From Cliona cf. orientalis (lineage: Eukaryota; Porifera; Demospongiae; Clionaida; Clionaidae): a stretch of DNA of 64,000 bases. Positions within the stretch are counted from its first letter, which is position 1, and the number at the start of each line of letters is the position of its first letter. Below are positions 12,501-26,330 of the stretch, one piece after another. The DNA lies in contig OZ005696.1 in NCBI GenBank assembly GCA_963930775.1, forward strand, positions 9,230,980-9,294,979, read 5' to 3'. The position numbers and the translations under genes were made by a program. A model generated the notes under the pieces. That model made no database searches. It was not told where the DNA came from and was given only the letters and a program-made list of their open reading frames with translations.

Positions 12501-15168
12501 TGGTACTACCCACCTCTCATGACAACTAATCCCAAACCTAAGGGGGAACTTTCCCCAGACGCACATCTCATGCTCACCATGTCCATAGAGTGTTCTTGGT
12601 TTCTTGAGCACCCATGTCCCTTCGTCCTGACCAGGGCTCACACAGCCGTAGATCTGCTGACTAGACACAGCCTCTGTCAGACCACTCAGCTTGTGAAGGT
12701 GACTGAACACACTCTGGGCTGAGAGCTGGTCGGAGGAGAGAGGGCAAAGGAGAGTCAGCACCGGCAGAAGGTCCAAGGGAAAACTGCACGTACAAGTGTA
12801 GTCAATTACGATTCGTGCAAATGGTGAACATATATATACCTTACCTTTCCTGGGCAGAGGATAACAGCAGTCCTACTCCTTCACTGGTGCCCTACAGGAT
12901 GATAGCATAATTATTATGTCATGTATCGGGTATTAATTGTACTGTCATATTATAATACATTATACCTGTTTCCAGAACTCCAGTCTTAGTCGTGGGTGGG
13001 TCAGAGTCTCCGTTGCTATGGACAGCAAAGTCTATGAATAAAACATTAATATAATACAGCTTGTTCACAGAATAATAATATTATACACGCAATCTTTTCA
13101 TTATTCTACTGACCTGTGGATTTCCGAGTGATTCTTCATTGAAGGTTGAGACACAGAGGGAGAGAAGAGTGTGGACAATGCACTTGCTTGTACTAGCAAT
13201 AGGCTGCAAGCAAATGTCACATTAGCTAATACAGGTCTGAAGAAGGTTAAAAATGGCCGATTGATTTCCCAAGCTCACCCTGTCTCCTGAGAAGTAAGGG
13301 CTTTTCAAAATGGAGAGCAGATGATCAAACACACGAGCCTGGAGAGCCATGTTGCCAAGGGACTTGATTTGCTGTACACAAAGAAACAAAAAAAGTCGAC
13401 GAGTTACCAAACATTTATAATATAGCAGCTATGTGAATTTTCCTTACCTCCAAGTCGGTTTTTGGTAGAGCAACAAATTTGAAAGCCATCCAAGCCAGTA
13501 GCACAGGGGCATGGCAGACCTGATCGCCCCAGCCCGATATCACCTTGTCCAGTTCCTATTCCAGACAAAATTTCATATCTCATTCCAAAGCAGGCACCAA
13601 AGTCGATTAGCAATTACCTTGAAATTTTTGTCATATTTCGGATTCAAAAGGTGATGCTCACTTAACCTAAAACATATGTACAAAGTGACATAATAATGAC
13701 ATCATAGTAGATGATTGGATGTACTCATTCGGGGAGTCCTTGTATTTCTCCACCCACTCCATGTAGATTCCCTCCACCAGGATCAATGAGCACAGATGAC
13801 TGAGGAAAATAATATTAGTTAGCAATGATATCATAACGATGTCATAAGAATAGATACCTGAGATGGTTGAGCAGTGGCTCGGCTGAGGAGACCAGTCCAA
13901 CTCTTGTGTGCTGCTTTTGACCAAATCCATATTTCTGCACGCACATTAGCCATACATCTTGTACATTCAGTGTGTTTATATTAAATATATTATATACCTG
14001 GAATCTCTTGGCCGCCTGGCAGAGGTCAGGAGTGAGAAAATTGAAGTCTTTATAGTAGAGTAGTATTATCTCCAGTAGCTCAATCTGTTCCCTCAGCACT
14101 TGTGTCAACCAAACACCCTCCTCAGACTGACCCTGGAAAATACAAAAAAATACATAATTATTTATATCATCATACTATTATGACGATAGCAGATATTATA
14201 AGTACCTGAACAGAAGCAGGCATACGGGAGTCCACGCAGTGCTCGTACTGCCTCCAAAGCTGCAGTTGGAAGAAACAGAGAAGTCGGTATACAAAATGTA
14301 CCACGTTAGTAGAGGCTAAGCATATCAATACACAGTAGACCCACTCACACTTTCAAGCAGAGATACGAAGCCATCATCTTTGCTTATCTTCTCCAGACAA
14401 GCCTCATACACTCCCTGTAATTTCAACACAACTTGCTATAGAAGCTAGAAAGGGGGGAAAAAAAAATCTGAATTGAGAACCCCTTACCCTATAGTCATGG
14501 CCAGGGTCCTGCCAGAAGCCCAGCAGCTGTTTCAAGCAGCGAAGCAGGTGGAGCCTCTCAGAGTAGAAGTAGTCCCTGATTTGATGAAGAATGGGCACCT
14601 GCTCTCTCTCACTGCTCAGCTTCTGGTTGAGGTCAGACAGAGAGCCATGGTAACTGCCACTGAGGAAGGATTCAAACAGCTCTAAACTCTGTAGCTCATC
14701 TAGCTCCTGTGTGGGGGAGGGAGGGAGGGAGAGAGCGAGGAAGACATGAAGTGGCCAATATACTCAACAATTAACATCCTCTTGTACCAAGTACTTGCTG
14801 AGCTCCACCACAAAGTTCATTGAAGCTCCCTTCACATGCTTGGAGGCCTTTAACTTCTTCAGTGAAGGAGCACTTGGCTTCTTATAGTGGTCCAGGCCAT
14901 TCAGAAGCTGTTCTGCACATAACTCCACTTCTGCTTTTATCAGACCCTAACCAAGAAGTGCAGAAAAAAAACAAAATTTGTCTAAAAGTACAGAATATTA
15001 TGCATGTAGTGTTGCTTACTGGGTCTCTGAGGGAGGAATGTCCTATGAGAATTTTCCATAGGTCTTGAAATGAGCTGTGGGGTGCGCATTATTTAGAGTG
15101 ATATGCAGAACTAACGCGATATACGGAGGTATTGATACCACTATATGTTCAACTTACCATTTTGACAT
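5941..15168 (-). CDS. NUP188: Nucleoporin NUP188, 38 exons, 1,787 aa
   Basis: NUP188 is a large alpha-solenoid scaffold protein of the inner ring of the nuclear pore. The start ATGTCAAAATG|C at 15,168 leads into SFQDLWKILIGHSSLRDP, matching the animal NUP188 N-terminus. Other family landmarks are APVLLAWMAF, VYVMKEMLSTSHSWRY, LTKPLL after FWEN, ALDFTGVNQERL, ILEGVLDLAEY and YLIDPSVDIHDKQ. The length is close to human (about 1,750). Exons (complement, 5' to 3'): 15158..15168, 15020..15074, 14788..14946, 14488..14706, 14349..14414, 14206..14259, 13998..14132, 13858..13934, 13725..13799, 13618..13666, 13448..13555, 13279..13371, 13114..13203, 12966..13031, 12845..12891, 12578..12783, 12247..12405, 12044..12176, 11871..11958, 11718..11785, 11424..11656, 11291..11357, 11102..11221, 10957..11041, 10761..10893, 10583..10704, 10353..10499, 9985..10230, 9593..9742, 9013..9469, 8846..8946, 8546..8761, 7904..8179, 7311..7720, 6754..6832, 6551..6682, 6237..6443, 5941..6165. 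All phases agree. The donor after 6,551 (gttaga) is weak. A Ser run and a Gly/Ser-rich insert lie in exons 33-34. Confidence 0.96.
6455..6495. repeat. GT/GA microsatellite in a NUP188 intron
   Basis: A gtgtgtgt run passes into a gagaga run inside the intron between 6,443 and 6,551. Confidence 0.85.
6858..7250. mobile_element. Probable MITE in a NUP188 intron, with poly-G
   Basis: The left side cagtgtttcatttagaggg and the right side ctgtatgaaaccctg look like imperfect inverted ends. The interior has runs of G and C, including 26 G at 7171-7196. The ends are imprecise and no target duplication was identified. Confidence 0.4.
8255..8425. mobile_element. Short MITE in a NUP188 intron (TA target site)
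   Basis: The ends ccatatagccggaaaattt and aatatttccagctatacgg are inverted copies, flanked by TA on both sides (8253-8254, 8426-8427). The interior carries further ttggcggtt/aaccgccaa pairs. It is 171 bp and non-coding. Confidence 0.65.
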
Positions 15169-15491
15169 TTTCTTGCTTGGAGAAGTTGTCTAAACCGAGC
15201 AACTAGCACGCGCCATTCTTCAGTCACAAATGAATGGTTCCACGTTGACGACCCTTTATATACAGCCACATGTTCGAAATTTTTGGCGGGAAATTCAAAA
15301 TCACACCACCGTATACTCGTCCACGTCATTTATCCAATTAAACGATTCCGAATATTGAAAATTTTCACCACATTGCATTTTGTATACAGTACAGCTGGCC
15401 GGCAGGATATAAAAACTCAACCAAGACATGGCAACAAGAAAAGCGTCTGTGCAGTTTGCCTAGGACAACCCTCTAACAGTCGAGTTACAGA
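15169..15491. promoter_or_regulatory. Divergent promoter interval between NUP188 and UBE4B
   Basis: The two start codons are 323 bp apart and point away from each other, so this interval must hold both 5' UTRs and the promoters. No TATA box was identified with confidence. Confidence 0.6.
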
Positions 15492-17753
15492 ATGAGCGAA
15501 GAAGCCGAAGTCACTGTAGCTCCACCAAAGGAGCTGTCAGTTGACGAGGTATGAATTCAACGGTTTGCCAAAAAAGCTTCAAACCGTGAAACTTTTCTGT
15601 TTTCTTGTTGAAATAGATAAGGAGGCGTCGTTTGGAGCGGCTGAGTAACCTTCCTGTTAGGTCTCAGACTGCTCCCACGAAGGCAATCACACCTACAGCT
15701 ACACCAACCAAGACTGAGAGTTTGGCCACCTCAAATAGCGTGCCCAATATCACAAGAACCGATGAAGAAGGAAAGGTAAAAGGGAATTCAAAGTATGTAC
15801 AAATGCTCTGAAAATAAGTGTACCTCTGCTCAATTTTAAATTCAGAAAGTTCATGCTTGTTCCTAGCTTAGTTTGGCCAGCTAGACCCACTCCCTCCCCT
15901 CCCATTCAAGTTCATAATAATAATGTTACTTTCTACTCAATTATTCAAAAATATTGCAAGCTATGCGGTGTCTACAGTACTATTATCAATCTTGCATTGT
16001 AGGAGAGTGTGCCTATGGAAGTGGAGCCCTCCAGGACACTATCGAATGGTTCAACACCAGTGAGGCCAGGAGCCAAGCGAACGCACACTGGTGAAATCGC
16101 AAAGTCAGCACAATCTCCCGTGTCCCCCAGTGCCCACCCACACTCCACACAGACACTCATCAGCCAAGTCTTTAGAATATCATTCACGGTGAGTTTGTGA
16201 TACTAGAAGAACCTCTACCATAATTCACGATATTCATCGCTAAAAATTTTTCGTTTTGCATAATGTGACAAAAATTTTTTACGCGAAAATGGTTTACCTG
16301 TACTAACTTACATGTATATGGCACATGCTTGAAATTGACGAAAATATTGTTACATGAAAGTTTCTAACACACAAAATTTTACAAACTAAATTAACACAAA
16401 TTACAGTACGTGTGATATTGCATAAGGCAAGACTAGGAGTGGCTATGAAAAAACTAAATAGCTAATGTTGTAAGGGAGTGCTGAACAGTGAAAGTTGTGT
16501 ATTTCATGGCCACCCCACTGCAAAACTAGGTACATGTAGTATCCCCCTATTTATGGTCCAATTCTCAAAGCCACTGATAAGAATAGAGAAACACCTGTCT
16601 AAACAACCAACCCCCTTTGACTAAGCCTACATGCAGTGTTCTCCTAACAAGCCTTTAGTAATGAATTTCCTTTGATGTGGTGGAGTGTCTAACAGCTTTG
16701 ATGTGACTACAGGCTCCACCCACATCATGCCCTTCTATCATATGTTTGAATTCGGTACATTTTGTAAGAATTTTGATCAAGAGTTTGTATATAATAATAA
16801 TTATTATAGCAAATTGATTGAACTTCATGTAAGTTGACCTAGTAGTTGCTGTTCTTCCACACACACACAGGATGACCAGCCTGCTGGTTTAGGAAATTTC
16901 GTCCAATTACCTGAACTAAAATCGAGAGTGTCAGAGCAAGGCCAAGAGGCTTATGTCGATCACTGTGACCTCATATCACAGGCCCTCATGGAGCGCATAC
17001 TTCAATTCACCGAAGACAGCATGGACACCGTTAGCTCGAGTGATAGTCAACCCTCTGGGAAGATGCAGCCACAGCCTGAGGGAGGGGTGGAGTCAATGGA
17101 AGATGACAGTGGAGGGAATGGTCTATTGAGTGTGGACGGTGGAGGTGGTAGCTTATACGATGGTGGAAGTGGGCCACCGAGTCTCGGGAGTCTGTCGCTA
17201 TCCTCCTCTCAACCTGCTAGTCTGGGACAACAGCCACACTCTCTCTCAGTCAGCACTGGTAGGTCAGAGAGAAACAGAATGATTTTTGTTGATAATATGC
17301 GAGAGAGAGAAAGAGAGAGGGGGGAGAGACAGAGAGAAGAGAGGTGGGAGAAACATAATTTCACGCTCTCTCGCATTTTCCATTCCAGGAAGTGCTACTC
17401 CCACAGCAGCCACCACGCCCACAGGCAGCCACACCCTAACTACCCGTCTCTCAACTCAAACCGGAGTTGAAGGTGCTCTAGCCTACCTCCTGGACTGCCA
17501 CGAGAGAGCTACACACGAGGAGAGATACGTGTCCAAGAGAGGAGGTTCGGCAACGGAGAAGAAGGCTGTGCTGGCTCTGTGCAGGGAGTGCTGTGTCACG
17601 CACTCTGCACTACTGCTTCAGGGATATTTTGGTCCGATAAATATTCCGACCAAAAATGATGATAGGTATGAACAAGAGTATTCTTGGTATGAATGTATAA
17701 TATAATTATGTGGACTAATCATAGTTGTAGTATCCGTATTTGTTCCTTACCAC

Positions 17754-17821
<68 letters not shown>

Positions 17822-20800
17822 CAGTAAATTGCCTTCCTACTCGTCTCTTTTAACCCCATACCTGCTGCATAACTGGTACGGCGGTCGACCTTTACCCTCT
17901 GGCTACCTGGCTGATCTAGTCGTCCATGCTCACCGTGACTCCGAGGGTCTCAAGGGAGAGGACACGCCCCTCTCTATGGTCAGTTATGAAATCTTTACCA
18001 TTACAAAATTTTTTTCCTATCATTTCAGTGATTAGCTATTTAAATAGGATGCAAAATTTTATCTAGCACTTTCTCTCTTTTTTTTCTTGAATCATTATGG
18101 TATGTAGCAGACCTCTCAAGGGTCTATTATGTAACTCAGCATAATAGGCATGTACACAAGAATATTATTTTTATGCATGACATCATGACGACGCCCCACC
18201 AGCTCCTTTTGGGGCGACAAGTAGTCAATCCTTATGACTTTTGTCATCCACTCATGCTCTAGTTTGTCAACATGCGTCCAGATCTTAACCATTTCTGTAG
18301 TTATCATGTCAAACACATGTTCTTAATATTTTCAGATATTTCACGACGTTCTTCTGGACCTGCGTCGAGTAGTCCTCTCCTCCTACATCCTCAATGACAA
18401 CATCTGCGATCCTTTCTTTGTCCTCTCTGATCTATGCGAGTACCGGGTGGATGGCGGAAATTATCGACCGATATGTCACCTGGTGAGTGGGTGTGTGCAC
18501 ATGTATGCTACAGTGCTATCACATTTCATATGATAATTTAGCTAAATAGCTAGTAATCTAATTATAATAATCAGTGTGCGCTCACCTATTTCTTGTAATG
18601 GTGGCCCCAGGTGTTGTAGAGTAGGCTAACTTTGATTTTAATACGTAGTCACACTTGAAAAAACTTTACCCAGACTCCAGACATCTGCTGACTCAATTAT
18701 AGGAGTGGCATTTTAGTAATAATTACCAACCCATGTACTGAGAAGCAATTATAGGCTCTAATTGTCAGGGTTTAACTCATAAGTGTGATGTTTGATATTA
18801 TCATAGTTTATATATTATGCATTCCCCTAGTGAGTATTAATCTGTGTTTGCCCACAGGTGACTAGTGATGAGAGCTGGCTGCCAAAGAGCACATCTGGTC
18901 GTTTGGCAATGGATGAGACGTTTCTGGGTCCTTTCCTGGCCATCTCTGGACTGATGAACGACAGCAAGGATCTCTGGGAGCACTATATGGAGAACATCTC
19001 CCGTGATACTGACTATGATAGTATCAGCAATACCATCCAACAAAGACTCAGCATATGCAGGGTATGTGTCTCTGTATGACAATTTGGTGTGCTCCATTAG
19101 TAAATCACTCATTCATTGTTGAAATTTGCACATTTTTCAGAGTGAACTTCATAAGATCACTCACAGTATTCTGCGGTGTCCAGAGACCAGAAAGGCTGCT
19201 CTAGACTTTCTTCAACTGATGATCAACACCAACATAAAGAAAGCTGGACTACACGTGAGTAGTGTTTCCTAATACATGTACTATGAAAATTGATACACCT
19301 CATCATAATAATATGCATACCATTACAATACTGTGTATGTTGTACTTGGGTTGTAGGTTGATCCCAGACGGCATTCCTCTGACTCTCTGACAGCAAATCT
19401 CCTCTCTGTCATGCTACAGCTCTGCGTCAAGGTTAAATTATCCTCAGTAAGTAGTCTTGGGAGTACTAGCTGGTGTGTGTAACATAGGATCAACCATTCT
19501 CACTCTCTCTCTCTCTCCCTCTCTCTCTCTCCCTCTTTCAGGTGAAGCCTACTTACATTCTTAATCCTTCCTCTCGCCTTTCCCTCGATAATGAAACTCG
19601 CATCCACATGACCTCCACTGAACTCAAAGAGCAGCAGCAAGAGATGGTAGATCACCAAGCGTTCAGCGAAGCACCAAAGTTTCCAACCGAGTGCTTCTTT
19701 CTGACGACCCACTGCGCCTATATTGCGTGGACCTCATTCATAAGGCGACACAGGTCTAGCATCAGGGACCTGAGGCACTTGAGGGGCGTGGTGGCCAATA
19801 TGGAGGCTGCCAAGAAGCCAGAAGAGGTATGGCCTTTGGATAATGACGAGAGACATATGGAATTATGATATCACTATTCTTGCCCCCCCCCCCCTCCAAA
19901 AATGACCTAGGCAATATTTTGGGGGGAAGAGGAGCCAAATATTTCACTTTCACCCAAGGGTCCCCCCCCCCCCCAGCAACTTACTATATAGAATAGCTAC
20001 ATGTACTATGATAAGATGTATTCCGTACATACTTGTGCTTACTCATACATACACATAATATATGTATTGTACACACACACACTTGCTCTTGCTCAGGCTA
20101 TCAAAAAGTACCGAAATCGCCTGACAGAGTACCAGAAGCGGTACCACAGTGCAACAACGGTAATCCTCGAGCCAGAGCTTCTTCAACAGACGATGGTCTT
20201 CTACTGCTCCCTGGCCGAGTGGCTGAGCATGCTGGTCGTCGGCGACCACGGCTATAGGCTGCCGCTGCCCAAGGAGATTCCCCCTCTCTTTGCCGCAATG
20301 CCCGAGTTCTTCGTGGAGTCCATTGCTGACTTTATTCTCTTCTGCTCTAGGTATGGTATAGAGGGAGGGGGGAGGATAAAAGTTAACTTTTGAGCTGGTG
20401 ACTGTTTCCATCTCTACTGTAATTTTCTGCATCACCGTGCCAAAGCGGAAGTACATTTGGAATGGATATTATCGTCAATAGAAAAATATCAATATTGTTA
20501 TGGCATGTAGGTTTTCTCCGTCGACAATCAATGACCCCAGCTTCAATCAGATAGTGACATTCATTCTCCTGATAGTCTGCACACCGCACTACTTCAAGAA
20601 CCCCTACCTCCTGGCAAAGGTCATAGAGATCATCTTCATCATGACTCCCGGCATAATACCCGGGAATGGCAACACCCTCGACCTGTTCATGTCCCACCCT
20701 CTGGCCTCGGGGCAGCTACCCATGGCACTCATCAATCTCTATATTGGTGAGAGAAATCGTTTTCAAGTAGTTTCTTCCTTAAGCCTATTTTTCTAGAAAA

Positions 20801-23551
20801 TTATTTTCGACATGAGAGGTCCCCATAATTACCATCATAGCGATCACTTATGATTTTGTACTTTTATAGAATTTTCCATATAATGTTATAGCTTTCATAC
20901 AAGTCTGTGATAGCTGATTGAATGTTTCTATATAGATATTATACACCTCCCTCCCCCCCCCCCCCCCCCCCCCCCACACACACACACTCTCTGACGCTCC
21001 CCCACCAGACTGTGAGAGTATGGGTGGCTCTAATGAATTCTTCGACAAGTTTAGCATCCGCTACCACATCAGTGTGATCCTGAAGCAGCTCTGGGAGCAC
21101 CCCGTCCACCAGGCGTCAATCAAGATCGAGAGCACCAATACCCAGGACAACGCCTCCTTCATGAGGTTCATCAACATGCTGATCAACGATACGACGTTTC
21201 TGTTGGACGAGAGCCTGGATGCCCTCAAGGCGATCAGGGACACACAGGAAGCTATGAAGGACAGGGATGCATGGGACAGCCAACCTCCGGTAAGAGATAA
21301 TTTTATATACAGGATAAAATAATTATTATTATTATTGCCCTGGTCAGGCCTAGCCTAATAATAATTAGTTTATACACTGTGCTGGTTTGTAATAGGCTTT
21401 GTAGCAATTAAGCTGATTTGTAATAGGCCTTGTAGCAATTAAAGTAAGACATCTGAGACAGTAATGGTTTACAGTATAGATCTCTGGCCTGGTCATTGGA
21501 ATAACACAGTGACTAAACCGCCACACACATAGAAGATCCAATTTCTGTTTTGTTGCTCTTCTCTCTTTCCATATTAAAATGTTGTCCATGGTAAACGTTA
21601 CCTCGCCTTACGTACGTCCACCAATTTCCAGGAGATGCGCGAGTCTCGTTCTCACCAGCTGCTCGAGGACGAGCGTCAGTGTCGCTCCTACCTCACCCTG
21701 GCCACCGAGACCCTCTCCACCTTCCACTACCTCACCAAGGAGATCACAGAGCCGTTCCTCAGACCAGAGATGGCCGATAGGGTCGCCTCGATGCTCAACT
21801 TCAACCTACAGCAGCTATGCGGACCCAAGTGTATGGACCTCAAGGTAGGGGGGTGTTTATGATTTTTCGGAAGGGGGGGGGGCAGTGGGTGATATCTTTA
21901 AAATATGGAGTCCCCCCTAGAATTTTGGCACTGGACATTGGCCCCCCTAGTCATGACGCTGGGTGTGTAGTATGAGTGTGTACACTGTATGTGCTGCTTT
22001 GATACAGTTCTTTGATCTAGCAATGTACGTATGTACTTATACATTATGTACGCATAAAAAGTAATCCTTCTCTTCATATATATCTATACATTGTGTACCA
22101 CATTGTCGGTAACAATTACCCATCTTGTTGACAGTATCCTTATGTGAGATTCATATTCAAATCTCCGTGAACCAGTAAACAGTAGAAGATATTACGTATA
22201 CTTCATGTATACGGCTGCATGTGTCTGCTTATCGGTGTGTATGCACAAACACAGGCACGTTTATCATCATACCTCAATGGTTCATCTCAGCAGGGATGGA
22301 TTCCCCACTAGCTGTCTATGTAGGGCTGTTGAAGATAAGCCTAGATACGGAGTATTCTTGCTTGCTGATAACCTTCAGGCATTTTGGGGAAGGGGGGCTC
22401 TAAGGTCCTAAAAAACCTTTGTGCATGATGAAGATGAATTGTCTAAACCACAATTATGGTATTTCAGGTGGATCACCCTGAAAAGTATGGGTTTAATCCG
22501 AAGCAGCTGCTGAACCATCTCACAGACATCTACCTCCACCTTCGTGGTGACGTCTTGGCCAGAGCAATAGCTACGGACGAAAGGTCTTACCGCAGGGAGC
22601 TCTTTGAGACCTGCACGGAGCTGCTAAGAAATAAGAACATAAAGAGCGAGGTATAATAATTACATGTATGTCGAAACAAGTTGCTAAGATTATCTTTATC
22701 AGAAAGCTGAGCTCAGAATAGATTATCAATTTACCCCTGATGGGTGCAAATCTGGTCAACATACAGCAATTGAAAGATATTACAACATTTTGTCCATTTC
22801 TTGTTGCCGTAGGAGAGCATAGCTCAGTTTGTGGGGTTTGCTCGTCAGGTCCAGAGCCAGGCAGTGGCATCAATGAAGGAAGACATCACATACGGAGACA
22901 TCCCCGATGAGTTCAGAGGTCAGCATGAATGTATGCATGAACAGGTGGCGATCTCAGATTACAATAATTAATTGTTTGTGGAAGTAATTCACCAGGTAGT
23001 GAAATAAAAGCGTGATGATTGGTCAATAGTGCATTGAATTCCGTCATCACTTGGACCAATGAGATTTCTTCTCCCACATAGTATACTATAGCATACCATG
23101 GCACTGGCCCAAAGCCATGATAATGTCTGGTGCACCCATTCTTGGACTGAGCATAATTAATGATCAATTAAATGGATATTTCTGTAATGGATATTACTGC
23201 CATCAGGCCATCAGTGTTGCTACATCAATGTCATACTGTAAATTTTTAGCTTTCATAGAAGGTTTATGCCTGTAATAATAATTATTATGGGTGACAAAGA
23301 TGCTTAGCTGATTTGAATATTCCCCCTCAGATCCTTTGATGGACACGCTGATGACTGACCCAGTCCAGCTGCCCAGTGGTGTGATAATCGACAGACCCGT
23401 CATTGTCCGTCACCTTCTCAACACCAGCCAGGACCCCTTCAACCGGCAAGACCTGACCGTCGATATGCTCATACCGGCCACCGAACTCAAGAGCCGCATC
23501 GAGGCATGGAAGATAGAGAGACAGCAACAAGACAGACAGAAGCAAAGCTGA
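15492..23551 (+). CDS. UBE4B: Ubiquitin conjugation factor E4 B (U-box E4 ligase), 18 exons, 1,184 aa
   Basis: UBE4B (yeast Ufd2) lengthens ubiquitin chains on substrates, working with E2 enzymes and the VCP/p97 pathway. Exons: 15492..15548, 15617..15775, 16003..16188, 16871..17258, 17389..17665, 17825..17978, 18336..18482, 18858..19061, 19141..19254, 19357..19446, 19542..19826, 20097..20350, 20511..20746, 21009..21289, 21632..21844, 22468..22650, 22813..22918, 23331..23551. Every junction keeps the frame. The N-terminus has the family start [15 protein letters not shown], followed by a Ser/Gly-rich low-complexity segment (exon 4). The Ufd2 core follows with [14 protein letters not shown]-like [24 protein letters not shown] and [13 protein letters not shown]. 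The U-box closes the protein ([17 protein letters not shown], then DPFNRQ). Length and order match animal UBE4B. A possible AATAAA polyadenylation signal is at 23686-23691. Confidence 0.97.
17756..17817 (+). repeat. (CT)n microsatellite in a UBE4B intron
   Basis: An almost perfect CT run of about 60 bp forms the polypyrimidine tract directly before the acceptor of UBE4B exon 6 (ctgcag at 17,824). Confidence 0.9.
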
Positions 23552-24340
23552 AAAGAATGCTAGTTTTTGCTTATAATTATTGTAGCTGATCTCTATCATA
23601 GTCGAAATATAAAAAGTTATTAATGTGCTGACTCTAGGTATCTATTTTATCAGGGACCCAATTTTATATTGATTTACTGAATCATAATAAATATACAGCA
23701 CTAGCATTGTGATAGCATAGGGACCATTATTTATTGTGTATGTATACTGCCATTGTAATATCGCTACCATACTTTTTATCTTGACGATCATTACCGATCA
23801 CTAGCGCGGAATTGGGAAGACGCGGCCTTCATTGTTCGCAAGCGGCGCTGCGCTCTTGCATCTGATTGGTCGACGACACTAAACCACGCCCACAAGTGTG
23901 GCGAGGTAATTAGCCGCAAGTTCTCACGGGCTCTACCCGAAAGAGGCATCCCTGTGTCATTTGGGGGAGATCGCGAGCGCTGTTTTGAAATCTTGAGCAG
24001 GAGCTCGCTAAAATATCCCCTTTTCTGTCTCCACAGCTGATCGAAGTCCAGGGAGCCGAGCGAGACCCGCGGACTCCAAGAAACGGTGAGAAAACAGTTC
24101 ATATCGTCTGCCGAGCTAGTCTCGGCTTTGTTGCAAGCTCAACTAATTTTCCCTCCCTTGATTTATCGCTCTCCCTCTCTCTCCTGCAGCCGACCCATCC
24201 CAGGCGGCCTGGAGAAGCGAGCGATCGTCTTTTTCTAGCTGCGATCTCCATCAAAACCCGGGTTGACCATCTAGCAAGTGCGGCGGAGTGTGCTCCGGGG
24301 CTTTGGCAAAAGGAACAAGGGCCAAGAGAAATCGACAAAG
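23552..24340. other. UBE4B 3' flank and 5' region of the zinc-finger gene
   Basis: The first 150 bp hold the UBE4B 3' UTR. From about 23,800 the DNA is CG-richer. A likely 5' UTR intron of the zinc-finger gene runs 24,086-24,189 (aaacg|gtgaga to tcctgcag). Confidence 0.5.
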
Positions 24341-26284
24341 ATGCCTAGGAGGTACCTTTGCGTTCGGAATCCTTCAGCGTCTAACGCGAGGATGGTGGCT
24401 GCACTGGACATGGGTGTAGAGGCACCGAGTAAGTTGATCAATGGTCTGTCTTTGTCGTGTGGGTAGGTAGCTAGCTATCTACCGCTGAAATCGACAGAAA
24501 AAAAAGGCGACCCCCATTTTTTTTTCCTCATTATGCTTCCCTGGTAATTGCGTGCATTCATTAGGCGCGTTGATTGCATTCTTGCGGGGGGTCAATAATC
24601 ATGCGCCAATGTAAACATAACTTTGTCACGCATTTCAAGGATCCCTGAATGCATTTCAACTCACTCCATACCTCTGAGGTGTAGCCAACTCGCAGTGTAG
24701 CTAGCTGTGTTAGGTTACGTGATTCACCAGGGCATGCTGATAGTGGGTGGTCAGTTTTTTTGTTTTTTGTGTGTTATGTTGAAGGTAGTGATATCTTAGT
24801 GGGTATTCACTGCTTACGAAATCCAACTGGTTTCTGGTAGTGAGCATGCCACGTACGTATGTATTCCATTTAACACGACTCTCTATTATGGGCACGTCGT
24901 TGTGGTTTCGATGATGTGTAAATGAGCCTATTGACATACCTCTTGAGATGTGTGTGTCGTGATTATAGTGTAATCAGGAGTAATCTATGTGTCACTGACC
25001 TTGGTGTGACCTCTATGAGACCCCTTTCTTTCCGTTCACCTGTTGCCCAATTACTGTTTGTTCCTCCCTGGATTTGCCAGCCAAGAAAAGAAAGATTACA
25101 AATTTTAACATGACTATTAGAGGTAGCTGAATCATTCTTGCATAATAAAACAGGTAGTTACATGTAAAAAGCTGTGTGCATGTACATGTGGTTTTGGCTG
25201 GATGAATAATTGACCAGTGAGACCAGAGAACAAACGATTACGTCACTAGTGTAATGTAGTCGTATGTTTCTCTCATTGATAAACTGAGTCCGTATATACG
25301 ACTAACTAAACTTTATTCTGTAATATTTTCCTTCCTTTTATTAGATATAGACGAGATTATCGAGTCTCAGGACATCAAACTTCAAGAGATCAAGCGACTC
25401 GTCTTTAGTGGTTCCTTTGGTCCCATGAAACTCGTCGCCGAGCCACCCATTTCCATGTCCTCTGTCGTCAACGAGATGCCCAATAACCACGGTCACATGA
25501 TCTCCACCCACTACAACAACCACGAGCAGTCGCTGCTACAGGGAGGGGGCGGGGCCATCGGTCTCGGTGGAGGAGGAGGAGGAGGTGGGGGCGGGGCTGG
25601 GGGTGGAGCCCCGGATCAGCTCAACGAAGAGGAGATTGATTTCTCAAAAGCTGAAGCTTTCTTACAGCTCGAGGCTCCCATTGATGCTCGCAAGGACCAG
25701 AGCATGCTCAAACTGGCCTACACGATCCCGAAACGCACCTTCATGAGTCGCATCCTTCGCAGATATCCTATCCACAAGAAGCGTTTGGCCTTTATACAGA
25801 GAAAACCACTTCAGCCCAAGCCTTTGGAGGTTGTGGGAAATCTCGTTGTGAGCGCCAAGGGAGGGGGCGAATCGAAAGAGGTATCGATATCTTGCCAGGT
25901 ATGTGGCCAACGCTTCACCAAACAGCACCACTTTCAGCGCCACCTATTCATGCACCCCGACCCCGATAATAAGAAGTTTCTTTGTCAGGTTTGTGGGAAG
26001 AGGTTTAATCGAGCAGACCATCTGAATCGGCACGCCCTGCTTCATGGAGATGTAAGGGTGCAGAAGTGTCTACTCTGTGGGGAGGAGTTTGACCGAGCGT
26101 CGCATCTCGATCGCCATCGACGCAAGCACCACCCGCCTGCCGGCCAGCAGCCGTCTCAGACTCCACCCCTCACACCACAGATTAAGAGCCCACCCCCAAT
26201 GGGCGGAGCCTTTGATGGGATTGGATTCGTTACTAATATTGAAAGCCCCACTACACCTATGGAAAACCAGGTAAGATATTTCAG

Positions 26285-26330
<46 letters not shown>

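Noticed and set aside
15141..15329. Longer start for NUP188 (MTWTSIRW...)
   Set aside because: The frame does not match the next exon. The ATG at 15,168 gives an 11-base first exon that joins in phase to the conserved SFQDLWKIL.
17756..17817. Possible CRISPR-like or other regular array
   Set aside because: It is a simple CT microsatellite. No spaced direct repeats were found in the window, and the genome is eukaryotic.
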